From a virus, in IMG/VR virus record IMGVR_UViG_3300036406_001035, positions 62,001 to 126,000 of that record: 64,000 nucleotides of DNA. One strand, written 5' to 3'. The notes beneath the pieces were generated by a model. It made no database searches, was not told the DNA's origin, and saw only the letters and a list, made by a program, of their open reading frames with translations. Shown piece after piece: positions 15,380 through 22,827 of this stretch; the stretch's first letter is position 1; each line of letters opens with the position of its first letter. A program made the position numbers and the translations under genes.

Positions 15380-15482
15380 TAAATGGGGAAGTTAGTACAA
15401 GATGTATAAGCCTAACGTAAGGTTTCAAAAGAGAACGTAAACTCTCTTAGATGTGGTAAAAGTCCACAACTTCTCTTTTTAT

Positions 15483-15560
15483 AGGTGTATAGTTCAAGCG
15501 GTTAGAGCAATTTTACGTTAAGTAAAGGAAATCCAGGTTCAAATCCTGGTGCACCTACCA
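15483..15560 (+). tRNA. tRNA-like gene with unusual anticodon loop (CCA encoded)
   Basis: Acceptor AGGTGTA / TGCACCT, D-arm GTTC...GAGC, T-arm CCAGG-TTCAAAT-CCTGG, discriminator A and an encoded CCA are all clear. The best anticodon stem is TTTTA / TAAAG with loop CGTTAAG, whose centre reads TTA, complementary to the UAA stop codon. Position 33 is G instead of U, and two unpaired A's lie before the stem. If the loop is shifted by one base, GTT (Asn) would be the anticodon, but that stem is poor. The tRNA identity of the body is firm; the decoding specificity is not. Confidence 0.7.
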
Positions 15561-15809
15561 ATTAATAAAGGAGACTAGGACTACAAAGATGTAAAGTCTT
15601 ATTAATACTGCTAGTAGTAATGTACGCAGCTTCATCAAATTAATTTATTTTCTTTTAAAAACTATACAGGTGGTACACCTATTAGATAGGGAAGTTGCAA
15701 CAGACGTATAAATCGTGCGGTAATAGCAACAGGTGGAAGTAAGACTACCTTTATAAACTTACAAATCTAAACCTTAAATTTTTCTGTTTTTGAAACAGTA
15801 CAAACCATC

Positions 15810-16724
15810 ATGAGAAATTCTCTATCAGACAAAGGCTTGAGTTTGTCACAAGCACAATCTATTAGTAATTTATGTTTTCAAAAAACACAAGAAATTGCAA
15901 ACCAACTTGCTGTTATTAACAACAGTGAAAAAACATTAAGTATAGGTTCTAAAACTTATACTGATACAGTAGGTAATCCAATACCTAAAGATATTGTAGC
16001 ATTAATCCTTGAAAAGGGTTTATTGCATTCTACACAAGCTTTTCTGATGGAAAACATCAGAGCTAAAGATTCCCTTATAAAGGAATTAAAAGCTAAAAGC
16101 TTTGTTAGTGATTTAGAGTACCCTGTTTATCCTCAAACTAAAGAAGCTAATACTTTACCTTTAGTTGATGAGAAATGGGGTTGGGATCAACTTTCTTTAT
16201 CTGAATACAATGAGTATTTAGAAGCAGAGAGCTATGCAGCTCATATTGGGCAATTTATTCATAAAGATTCCAAATTGGACATTCTTCGTAAAGAATTACC
16301 TTTTTTGAAGACATTAGAATGGATGAATATTGAAGATGGTAAGAAAACACCTTTAGATGTAAAAATTCATCATACTTCTACTCAATTATTGAATATTCAT
16401 AATGAATTAGCTGCAAAGCATAGACATTATGAACAAAAAGTAAATTACTTTAAAGCTAAGGTTAAAAACTTGGTAACTGAAGAAAACGCTCGTATTTCAG
16501 CTGAAAATGGTGTACTTATATCTAAAATCAACTCTGAAAATGAGTTATTAAGATTAGATTACAATACTGCTGTAAAAGTATATGAAGAAGCTAATCAAAA
16601 AGCTATTCAAATATTTGAGCAAAAGCGTCAAGAAGATATTCAAAAAACTTCTTCTTTACGTATTCAAATTGATCCACGTTTTCAACCTGTTGTAGATTTA
16701 TTTCTAAAACAGCTAGAAAACTAG
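15810..16724 (+). CDS. Coiled-coil hypothetical protein
   Basis: 304 residues. The N-terminus (MRNSLSDKGLSLSQAQSISN) is followed by a mixed domain to about residue 190 and then a long coiled coil (about 190-285), where HRHYEQKVNYFKAKVKNLV and IFEQKRQEDIQKT show heptad-like spacing. It is unique in having ORF-free, structure-rich DNA on both sides (904 and 438 bases), so it is probably transcribed alone. The weak leader ACAGTACAAACCATC differs from the A-rich leaders of its neighbours. No family recognised. Confidence 0.75.
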   Translation: MRNSLSDKGLSLSQAQSISNLCFQKTQEIANQLAVINNSEKTLSIGSKTYTDTVGNPIPKDIVALILEKGLLHSTQAFLMENIRAKDSLIKELKAKSFVSDLEYPVYPQTKEANTLPLVDEKWGWDQLSLSEYNEYLEAESYAAHIGQFIHKDSKLDILRKELPFLKTLEWMNIEDGKKTPLDVKIHHTSTQLLNIHNELAAKHRHYEQKVNYFKAKVKNLVTEENARISAENGVLISKINSENELLRLDYNTAVKVYEEANQKAIQIFEQKRQEDIQKTSSLRIQIDPRFQPVVDLFLKQLEN

Positions 16725-16736
16725 TCCATACTGATG

Positions 16737-16862
16737 GTAAGAAAGAGATAGGCACAAGCTGATTCTTTTTCTTTTTATGTTTATATAATAAGTCCAAAAC
16801 AATATATAATATATATTATAATAACTAAAGAATGGCTTTGTGCCAAAAAACCGCTTTCTTAC
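16737..16862 (+). ncRNA. Long nested hairpin in an ORF-free region
   Basis: The 438-base gap 16725-17162 begins with a compound hairpin: outer GTAAGAAAG (16737-16745) / CTTTCTTAC (16854-16862), then GGCACAA / TTTGTGCC (about 16751 and 16837), then ATTCTTT / AAAGAAT, all collinear in one long stem. The rest of the gap is AT-rich with a CCTGAA / TTCAGG hairpin near 17061-17077. I see no gene in it. Probably a structured transcript end or small RNA. Confidence 0.65.
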
Positions 16863-17162
16863 AAAATAAAACAAAACTGAGATAGAACTCACTAGTTAAT
16901 AAGGTTACTGAAAACTCTAATAAGAGCAGATAATTTATTAATGAACATGAGACTTAGTATTTGTCATTGCCTTTGTAGTAAGAAAGGTCTTTGTTTTAGT
17001 ATTTGATTTTGTATTTATCTATTTACTTATTATATAAACAACATTTATTTTTAAATACCTGAATGAATAATTCAGGTTGGTAGTCTAATATCCTGAAAAA
17101 TCTAATGGATAGCGTTTAGTGACTATGATGTAATTATTAATAATTTAAAAACAATAAAACTC

Positions 17163-17486
17163 ATGCTTGAAGAAACTATTATTTTAATTCCTAAATTAGT
17201 TGGAACTGATTTAAAGACTGAAATAACTAAATTTTGGAATAAATCGTTAATTCCAGGATTATTTAAAGATTCTTTTGGGAATCTTCTTAGTCAAAATGGA
17301 GATTTATTAGAAGTTAATGAATTATACTCATTAGCTTTAAAGGCTGCTCATAATAGTACTTCTCGTTTTTATGCTATTTTAGCAGATATGTCTAATCAAT
17401 TAGGATTAGATTTTGATGATTTTGAAGAACAAATTAATTCATTAGTAGTCTCAAATGAAAAATTTTATGAAACCTCTTATAATTAA
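17163..17486 (+). CDS. Hypothetical protein
   Basis: 107 residues, MLEETIILIPKLVGTDLKTEITKFWNKS..., mainly helical with an acidic C-terminal third (DFDDFEEQINSLV). It starts a run of closely spaced genes. Short leader ACAATAAAACTC. Function unknown. Confidence 0.6.
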   Translation: MLEETIILIPKLVGTDLKTEITKFWNKSLIPGLFKDSFGNLLSQNGDLLEVNELYSLALKAAHNSTSRFYAILADMSNQLGLDFDDFEEQINSLVVSNEKFYETSYN

Positions 17487-17487
17487 T

Positions 17488-17646
17488 ATGGAACAAGAAA
17501 CTAGTATTTTAACAGAAGTAACAGCTACTCATAAGGTTTTTAATATTAAAACAAATCAAATTTGTTTTATAGGAACGTATGAAGAATGTGATGATTATAA
17601 ATATTCATCAGTATATCCTATGATTTATGAAATAATACCAAGATAA
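17488..17646 (+). CDS. Small hypothetical protein
   Basis: 52 residues from the ATG at 17488 (MEQETSILTEVTATHKVFNIK), one base after the upstream stop. An in-frame ATG at 17455 would overlap the upstream gene by 32 bases. Beta-rich; ends SVYPMIYEIIPR. Function unknown. Confidence 0.55.
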   Translation: MEQETSILTEVTATHKVFNIKTNQICFIGTYEECDDYKYSSVYPMIYEIIPR

Positions 17647-17647
17647 T

Positions 17648-17815
17648 ATGAATGAAGAAAAGATATGGTCAGATGACCCACAATATGAAGAGTTTTTTAA
17701 CTTTCCTGTATCTGTTATAGAATCCAGTAATGGAATGTGGGTTGCTGCATTTAATAAAAAGAGTGAAGAATACTTAGGAGAAGATATATCAGCTGTAGAA
17801 TCCAAAATACAATAG
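17648..17815 (+). CDS. Small acidic hypothetical protein (55 aa)
   Basis: Short frame starting MNEEKIWSDDPQYEEFFNFP, one base after the preceding stop and 21 bases before the next gene, ending in TAG. Acidic with aromatic residues; a W-V-A-A-F strand lies in the middle. The tight packing supports a real gene. Function unknown. Confidence 0.55.
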   Translation: MNEEKIWSDDPQYEEFFNFPVSVIESSNGMWVAAFNKKSEEYLGEDISAVESKIQ

Positions 17816-17836
17816 AACAACATCAAATAATTTTAT

Positions 17837-18370
17837 ATGGAAAAGAAAAGAAATTTATGGGTAATACCAACAGATAAACCAAGTAGGTTAATTTATAATG
17901 ATGCAAATCAATTATGTTACCAGTCTAATAAGTCATATAAGAATGATAGAAAATGGATGCACAGAAAAAAGTTTAACATCTACATCACTAATTCAGAAGA
18001 AATTAAAGAAGGAGATTGGGTATATCATTATGCTTCACATAAAATGTTTAAGTATGATGGACACGGACTTTGTGTGGAAGTTAAAAAAATCATTCTAACA
18101 ACAGACCAAGACTTAATCAAAGATGGTGTACAGGCTATTGACAATGGGTTCTTAGAATGGTTTGTAAAGAATCCAAGTTGTGAGAGTGTTGAGATTGAAA
18201 ATACTTGTTTAGAAGTAAGAGTATGTGATTGTGCTATGAATGAAAATTGTTTAAAGCCTGGATACAAAATCATAATTTCACAAGAAGAACCTAAACAAGA
18301 AATAGCAGGTAAAGCATTTTATGAATCTGCTGATAAAGTAATTACAGTTACGAGACAAGAAAATGTATAG
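17837..18370 (+). CDS. Accessory phage protein, paralogue of the gene at 19202
   Basis: 177 residues. A central block, FNIYITNSEEIKEGDWVYHY then KKIILTTDQDLIKDGVQAID and FLEWFVKNPSCESVE, is nearly identical to part of the 264-residue protein 1.3 kb downstream. The EGDW...Y pattern followed by strands suggests a small SH3-like barrel, and the D-L-I-x-D-G-V-Q-A-I-D-x-x-F-L-E-W-F block is common in Bacteroidota phage accessory proteins. A cysteine cluster (VCDCAMNENCLKPGYK) follows. Function unknown. It ends in TAG, overlapping the next start. Confidence 0.7.
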   Translation: MEKKRNLWVIPTDKPSRLIYNDANQLCYQSNKSYKNDRKWMHRKKFNIYITNSEEIKEGDWVYHYASHKMFKYDGHGLCVEVKKIILTTDQDLIKDGVQAIDNGFLEWFVKNPSCESVEIENTCLEVRVCDCAMNENCLKPGYKIIISQEEPKQEIAGKAFYESADKVITVTRQENV

Positions 18371-18629
18371 TGAGGAAGAGGTGAGAGAAACAGTAAATTG
18401 GAAAGCAGTGTATGAAGAATCATTAAGTATGCAAAAGTGTTCAAATGCAGGATTCTTAAGTAAAATTAATGAGTTAAAAGAGCAAATCAAAACAATGTAT
18501 AGTAAGGAAGAAATTAAGGAAGCGATAAGATTTGGTTTTGATAAGGGTTTTTGTAGTAATTCAAGAAATAAAGTAAAAAATTTAGGACTATCAGAACAAG
18601 AATGGTTTGAACAATTTAAAAAGAAATAA
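18363..18629 (+). CDS. Small accessory protein
   Basis: 88 residues, MYSEEEVRETVNWKAVYEESL..., with two repeats of a Y-S-x-E-E-x-x-E helix (MYSEEEVRE and MYSKEEIKE) and a C-terminal WFEQFKKK. The last element is shared with the 264-residue protein at 19202 (WIEQFKKK). The start overlaps the upstream stop by eight bases. Likely an all-helical protein module exchanged among these genes. Confidence 0.6.
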   Translation: MYSEEEVRETVNWKAVYEESLSMQKCSNAGFLSKINELKEQIKTMYSKEEIKEAIRFGFDKGFCSNSRNKVKNLGLSEQEWFEQFKKK

Positions 18630-18630
18630 T

Positions 18631-19032
18631 ATGAACAAAGAATTTATACCATACGAACATACACCATACGAACAAGCATTAGCTTTAAAAGAACTTGGTT
18701 TTGATGAACCATGTTTTGGATATTACAATATTGACCCACAACTAAAAAATCCTGCTTTTAATATGGTAAAACCATTTGAGCACATATGGTGTTTACCTGC
18801 TCCTTTATACCAACAAGCATTTAGATGGTTTAGAGAGAAGCATGGAATTTTTGTATCAATTGTTCCAAATAGACATGGGAGCTTAGATTCTTTTATTGGA
18901 TGGATTTATGTACCATTAAATGGTTCTACTAAAGATATTAATGTTGGAGATTATAAAATAGGGTTTAATACTCCAGAAGAAGCAGAACTTGCTTGTTTAA
19001 TTAAATTAATCGAAATTGTAAAAAACAAATAA
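18631..19032 (+). CDS. Hypothetical protein
   Basis: 133 residues from the ATG at 18631 (MNKEFIPYEHTPYEQALALKEL), just after the upstream TAA. The pattern EQALALKELGFDEPCFGYY... and W..P..LPAPLYQQAFRWFREKHGIFVSI is typical of a small conserved family in Bacteroides phages. A second region (TPEEAELACLIKLIEIVKNK) forms the C-terminal helix. Cytoplasmic; function unknown. A shorter relative of the EPCFGYY and YEQAFKF blocks occurs at 20558. Confidence 0.65.
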   Translation: MNKEFIPYEHTPYEQALALKELGFDEPCFGYYNIDPQLKNPAFNMVKPFEHIWCLPAPLYQQAFRWFREKHGIFVSIVPNRHGSLDSFIGWIYVPLNGSTKDINVGDYKIGFNTPEEAELACLIKLIEIVKNK

Positions 19033-19033
19033 G

Positions 19034-19186
19034 ATGGAAAAGATAAAAAAGTATTATCCCTTTTGGCTAGGTCTTTTGTGGTTTATTATCTTAAATGGTT
19101 TTGAAATCATTAGAAGTGCGCCAAGTATTGGAATGCTAATCATGTATCTGATTGGGTATTTTAAACTAACTAAATTACACGAGTAA
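19034..19186 (+). CDS. Small membrane protein (50 aa)
   Basis: Frame starting MEKIKKYYPFWLGLLWFIIL one base after the upstream stop. Two hydrophobic segments (about 8-22 and 30-43) surround an NGFEIIRSAPS loop, and the tail is basic. Probably a host inner-membrane protein. Function unknown. Confidence 0.55.
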   Translation: MEKIKKYYPFWLGLLWFIILNGFEIIRSAPSIGMLIMYLIGYFKLTKLHE

Positions 19187-19201
19187 TAAAAACAAAATAA
19201 C

Positions 19202-19996
19202 ATGAAAAACATACACATATTACCAACAAATAAACTGATTCAAAACATCTACATCACTTCTGATGAAGAAATTAAAGAAGGAGATTGGGTTTTTAATTTT
19301 GAATATAATTACATAGTCCAATATAATTCTGAAAAACATGACAATAAATTTTGGTACAAGAAAATCATCCTAACAACAGACCAAGACCTAATTAAAGATG
19401 GTGTACAAGCTATTGATGATGAGTTTTTAGAATGGTTTGTTAAGAATCCAAGTTGTGAGGAGGTTGATATTAAGAGAAATTATCTAGGTAGCAAATGTTT
19501 AAAATGTGGTTTTATAGAAAATCATGATGAAGTTGATACTAAAGATTGTCCTAAATGTCATAATACAACTTATGAACATTTATATAATAACAAAATCGTC
19601 ATCCCACAAGAAGAACCTAAAAAAGAAACAACTCAAGCAATAGATAAGCTTTTTGATGAGGCTAAATCTGAATTTGGAAATACGCTTAAAATGTTATCAG
19701 ATTCTTTTATAGATAAAACACTTGAAGAAGCTGCTGAAAGATATGTTAAATCTGATTTAAAAAAAACACCTCTGTATTGGTTATTTCATGATACTTTTAA
19801 AGCAGGTGCTAAATGGCAAGCAGATAGAAGGTATGGTGAGGAAGATATGATCAACTTTGCAGAATTTGTAGCAAAATATCCAGATAAAAATAAAAATGTA
19901 AACGGAGAAATGTTACACGCTAAATCTAAATATGATAGTTCTGAAAGAACTATTGATTTATTACAAGAATGGATTGAACAATTTAAAAAGAAATAA
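19202..19996 (+). CDS. Accessory protein with zinc ribbon
   Basis: 264 residues in three parts: residues ~15-90 repeat the EEIKEGDWV and DQDLIKDGVQAID...EWFVKNPSCE module of the gene at 17837; residues ~98-125 form a four-cysteine ribbon (CLKCGF...CPKCHN); the rest is helical with the segment FKAGAKWQADRRY and ends WIEQFKKK. The modular build suggests fusion of parts that are separate genes upstream. Nucleic-acid or protein binding through the ribbon is likely; the role is unknown. Confidence 0.7.
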   Translation: MKNIHILPTNKLIQNIYITSDEEIKEGDWVFNFEYNYIVQYNSEKHDNKFWYKKIILTTDQDLIKDGVQAIDDEFLEWFVKNPSCEEVDIKRNYLGSKCLKCGFIENHDEVDTKDCPKCHNTTYEHLYNNKIVIPQEEPKKETTQAIDKLFDEAKSEFGNTLKMLSDSFIDKTLEEAAERYVKSDLKKTPLYWLFHDTFKAGAKWQADRRYGEEDMINFAEFVAKYPDKNKNVNGEMLHAKSKYDSSERTIDLLQEWIEQFKKK

Positions 19997-19998
19997 AA

Positions 19999-20253
19999 AT
20001 GAATAAAAATTTTGAAAATGCAATGGAAGCAATTGGTCAAGCAGTATTTGAAATGTTTGATAAAAACACTCCACAACCAGTTTCTAATTTACTATCAATT
20101 GTAAACGAAGGATACGTATTAGTACAATGGCCTGAATCACAAGAGTATATGGAAGAAGAATGGTTTGATGAAGAAGCAATATTTTGTGGAGGAAGTGAAG
20201 ATAAAACAGGTGGTAGTGCTTACTTTATACCTATAAAATATATAGTAAATTAA
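19999..20253 (+). CDS. Small acidic hypothetical protein
   Basis: 84 residues, very acidic (EEEWFDEEAIFCGGSED). It begins with a helix, MNKNFENAMEAIGQAVFEMF, and has a beta segment around NEGYVLVQWPESQEYMEEEWFDEEA, typical of phage proteins describing an SH3-like barrel. Two bases separate it from the previous gene. Function unknown. Confidence 0.6.
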   Translation: MNKNFENAMEAIGQAVFEMFDKNTPQPVSNLLSIVNEGYVLVQWPESQEYMEEEWFDEEAIFCGGSEDKTGGSAYFIPIKYIVN

Positions 20254-20269
20254 TTAAAATAAAAAACCT

Positions 20270-20515
20270 ATGCTAAAATTTTTAGGTAAAAAAACATCTT
20301 CATTATCTCCAATTTTAGATCCTTTTAAATCTGATAAAGTAGATAGTATTTCCTTTAGATTACATTCCTGGGGAAAAGAACAATATTGGAAAGGAACCGT
20401 AACTTTCAAAAATGGTAATACTTCAGGAGAATATACAACAAAAGAATATAAACCTGATGAATTTGAGAATTGTGTTAGAGATATTGAAAATGCTATAAAA
20501 AGTACAGCTATATGA
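20270..20515 (+). CDS. Small hypothetical protein
   Basis: 81 residues, MLKFLGKKTSSLSPILDPF..., with antiparallel strands (VDSISFRLHSWGKEQYWKGTVTF) and a final helix EFENCVRDIENAIKS. The start follows an A-rich leader. Function unknown. Confidence 0.55.
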   Translation: MLKFLGKKTSSLSPILDPFKSDKVDSISFRLHSWGKEQYWKGTVTFKNGNTSGEYTTKEYKPDEFENCVRDIENAIKSTAI

Positions 20516-20557
20516 ATGAAAAGAATTTTATTTTAACACCACTTAAAAAACATACTT

Positions 20558-20950
20558 ATGCAAATTATTTATCATATTTTAATTATAGTAGGAATTATAG
20601 ACATGATCTTATATTTTATAACTCCTTTTAGTTTTAGAATAACTAAAATTCCTAATCATTGGTTTAGATATCTTCTACCTTGTTCTGGAATATATTTATT
20701 TATTTCTTATTTAAAGAATAAAAGACGTTTACAAAATTTAGAAGAATCTTTGATTTCTTATGAGGATTGTAAAAAACTAAGAACTTTATGTTTTAATGAG
20801 CCTTGTCAAGGTTACTTTACAGAAATAAATGGAGGAGAAATAACATTTATTCTAAAAGAATATAATATTAATGATAATAATCATCTTTTAAGACCTACTT
20901 ATGAACAAGCTTATAAATTTCTATTAGCTCTTAAATTCGATACTCAATAG
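20558..20950 (+). CDS. Membrane-anchored hypothetical protein
   Basis: 130 residues. The first ~60 hold two hydrophobic helices (IIYHILIIVGIIDMILYFI and LLPCSGIYLFISYL) separated by a short basic loop. The rest is cytoplasmic and contains ISYEDCKKLRTLCFNEPCQGYF, resembling the EPCFGYY block of the gene at 18631, and EQAYKFLLAL. So this is a membrane-tethered relative of that accessory family. Function unknown. Confidence 0.6.
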   Translation: MQIIYHILIIVGIIDMILYFITPFSFRITKIPNHWFRYLLPCSGIYLFISYLKNKRRLQNLEESLISYEDCKKLRTLCFNEPCQGYFTEINGGEITFILKEYNINDNNHLLRPTYEQAYKFLLALKFDTQ

Positions 20951-21064
20951 AGTATCGTTGGGTCGTTAACTATATGAAGTAAAATCCAAAATATAGGTAA
21001 GATATATATCTTATACGATTAAGGTAATCTCTTTTTATTTTTTAAAACCTTAAAACAAAAAAAC

Positions 21065-21271
21065 ATGTCAGAAAAAAAGCCAATTAAAGGAAAACTACAT
21101 CTTGAACCTGAACAAGAACAAGAAGTAGAATTAAGATTCTTAACTTCTTATAAAGGAGGAGTTGAAGGAACAAGTTTACACATTATAATTCCTGAAACAG
21201 GACAAGGAATTGTAATAAATCACAATAATTTAGTCTTATTAAAAGAAGAGCTTAATCAAATCTCTTTATAA
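21065..21271 (+). CDS. Small hypothetical protein
   Basis: 68 residues, MSEKKPIKGKLHLEPEQEQ..., with a lysine-rich N-terminus, beta strands (SLHIIIPETGQGIVI) and an acidic helix at the end. It stands alone with ~115 ORF-free bases on each side; the left one includes an ACTCAATAGAGT palindrome near 20941. Function unknown. Confidence 0.55.
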   Translation: MSEKKPIKGKLHLEPEQEQEVELRFLTSYKGGVEGTSLHIIIPETGQGIVINHNNLVLLKEELNQISL

Positions 21272-21388
21272 TTTATAACATATCAATAGTTGTGTTTTAT
21301 TGTTGTAGGTGTATATGGTAAGATCTGAGTTTACAGATGAAAGGATAGTAGGTACTATCCAATTTTTTTCACTTTAAAAATATAAAAT

Positions 21389-21817
21389 ATGTTAGCTACA
21401 GCTATTAAAATTGCCTCAGAAGCATTCGAACATACATACGATAAAGGAAATAAACCTTATATATTACATTTATTATATGTAATGAATAAAGTAAGTCATT
21501 TAGGAGAAACAGCAATGATTTGCGGAGTATTACATGATTTATTTGAAGATAAATATGCAGGAGGTTATACAGAACAATATTTGTTAGATCAAGGTTTTTC
21601 TTTAGAAATAATCACTATTTTACAATTATTAACTCATAAACCTGAAGAAGTTTATATGGATTATATTAAAAAATTAGCTTATAATCCAATAGCTAAAGCT
21701 ATTAAATTGGCTGATTTAGAACATAATTCTAAAATTACAAGACTTAAAAACCTTTCTAAAAAGACATTCGATAGATTAGAACTTTATTGTCAAGCTTATA
21801 CATATTTAAATTCTTAA
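21389..21817 (+). CDS. HD-domain ppGpp hydrolase-like protein (SpoT/MESH1-like)
   Basis: 142 residues. The metal-binding HD set is readable: His15 in ASEAFEHTYDKGNKPYI (with the conserved D-K-G-N-x-P-Y-x-x-H entry), His27, the HD pair at 49-50 (GVLHDLFED), and Asp109 in KAIKLADLEHN. The order and spacing match the HD hydrolase domain of SpoT and of stand-alone MESH1-type enzymes that cleave the alarmone (p)ppGpp. There is no synthetase domain. Lowering ppGpp could block the host stringent response or alarmone-based defence. A related nucleotide substrate is possible. Confidence 0.8.
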   Translation: MLATAIKIASEAFEHTYDKGNKPYILHLLYVMNKVSHLGETAMICGVLHDLFEDKYAGGYTEQYLLDQGFSLEIITILQLLTHKPEEVYMDYIKKLAYNPIAKAIKLADLEHNSKITRLKNLSKKTFDRLELYCQAYTYLNS

Positions 21818-21823
21818 TATATA

Positions 21824-22063
21824 ATGACATTAACGCAATTTAAAGCTTTAAAATCTACCATAGTATCAATTTCATCTAGTGAAACTTCTATATTTTCTGA
21901 ATTAATATCATTTAATGAAAATGAAACAATTGAAGGGGAATTAATTAAAGAAGAAGAATACTTTGGTAATATTTTAAAGTATAAAAACAGTATAACATAT
22001 ACTGTGTCTATTCCTCAAGGAATAATTGAAATTGATAGTTATCGTTTTCAAAAACTCACTTAA
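21824..22063 (+). CDS. Small hypothetical protein
   Basis: 79 residues, MTLTQFKALKSTIVSISSSE..., beta-rich with acidic strands (ENETIEGELIKEEEYF) and a final IIEIDSYRFQKLT. It follows the HD gene by six bases, so the two may be co-expressed. Function unknown. Confidence 0.55.
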   Translation: MTLTQFKALKSTIVSISSSETSIFSELISFNENETIEGELIKEEEYFGNILKYKNSITYTVSIPQGIIEIDSYRFQKLT

Positions 22064-22074
22064 AATAAAAAAAA

Positions 22075-22827
22075 ATGAATGAAAAACTTATAAATGACGT
22101 AAAGTTATTAGAAGACCCTGAATTAAAAAAAGCATTAAGTTTATTAGATTTAGCAGCTCCTAATTCTAAGGTTTCTAAAAATCGGAAGATATGTGCTGAT
22201 ATTAAAGATGCTCAGAATATGACAGATAAAACTAATATTAAAGCTTTATCTGCTTATGAATTACAGCAAGAAATGAAAAGATTTAACTTGGTTTTAGTTA
22301 AATCCAACTATTATAAAGGATCTTATAATAAGGACTATTTAAAGAAATTAACTGCATTTTTAGAAGATGAAAAAGCATCTATTATTTCTTCTGAATATGA
22401 AATCAAAAATAATATGTTCTTTTTATATCCTTTTAATCCTTTTTTACTTTTTACAAAAGAGTCAGATAAAGGTAACTTTATTGCTCGGATTTATGATGAT
22501 GCGTTACATTTTAATAATGGATGTTTTATTAAAAATCCTACATTATTATTTTATTATAATGAGAAATTTTACGTTATAGAAAGAGGAAATTCTTATAATA
22601 AATTTAACGCAATAATTGGATTCTTAACTAAATCTATATTTAGTTGTATATTAACTTATATTTTAATAGCAATTAGTTTAGCTTCATTATTAGTATTATC
22701 TAAACCTAGTTTTATATTAGCAGTTAGTTTTGTAGGAGTAGTTATTTTTATGATATTTTTATTTCTTACAATGATTAATCAAATAGATTATAATAAATCT
22801 TTTAAAAAACTATACAATGAAAATTAA
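22075..22827 (+). CDS. Hypothetical membrane protein
   Basis: 250 residues. The N-terminal ~180 are soluble, with a helical start and later beta segments. Two transmembrane helices lie at about residues 183-205 (SIFSCILTYILIAISLASLLVL) and 210-235. The C-terminal tail is short and charged. A C-terminal hairpin anchor implies that the N-terminal domain faces the cytoplasm. It overlaps the next gene by eleven bases. Function unknown. Confidence 0.65.
   Translation: MNEKLINDVKLLEDPELKKALSLLDLAAPNSKVSKNRKICADIKDAQNMTDKTNIKALSAYELQQEMKRFNLVLVKSNYYKGSYNKDYLKKLTAFLEDEKASIISSEYEIKNNMFFLYPFNPFLLFTKESDKGNFIARIYDDALHFNNGCFIKNPTLLFYYNEKFYVIERGNSYNKFNAIIGFLTKSIFSCILTYILIAISLASLLVLSKPSFILAVSFVGVVIFMIFLFLTMINQIDYNKSFKKLYNEN

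Larger units (their letters stand above)
14906..15809 (+). ncRNA. ORF-free block, candidate large structured noncoding RNA
   Basis: 904 bases with no credible gene. It holds a string of strong inverted repeats: TTAGGG / CCCTAA near 14917-14942, a 12-bp pair at 14972-15082, a multibranched domain closed at 15088-15379, a GAAGTT / AACTTC domain at about 15398-15473 with GTGG / CCAC and AAGAG / CTCTT hairpins, a tRNA-like gene at 15483-15560, and GTTGC / GCAAC near 15693-15734. Such density of nested stems next to a tRNA recalls large phage RNAs such as GOLLD or ROOL. That family link is only a suggestion. Confidence 0.6.

Noticed and set aside
16603-16797. Minus-strand frame at the end of the coiled-coil gene
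   Set aside because: Mostly antisense to a confident gene and to the long hairpin; no leader.
20512-20631. 40-codon frame starting at 20512
   Set aside because: It overlaps a better membrane-protein gene at 20558 for most of its length.
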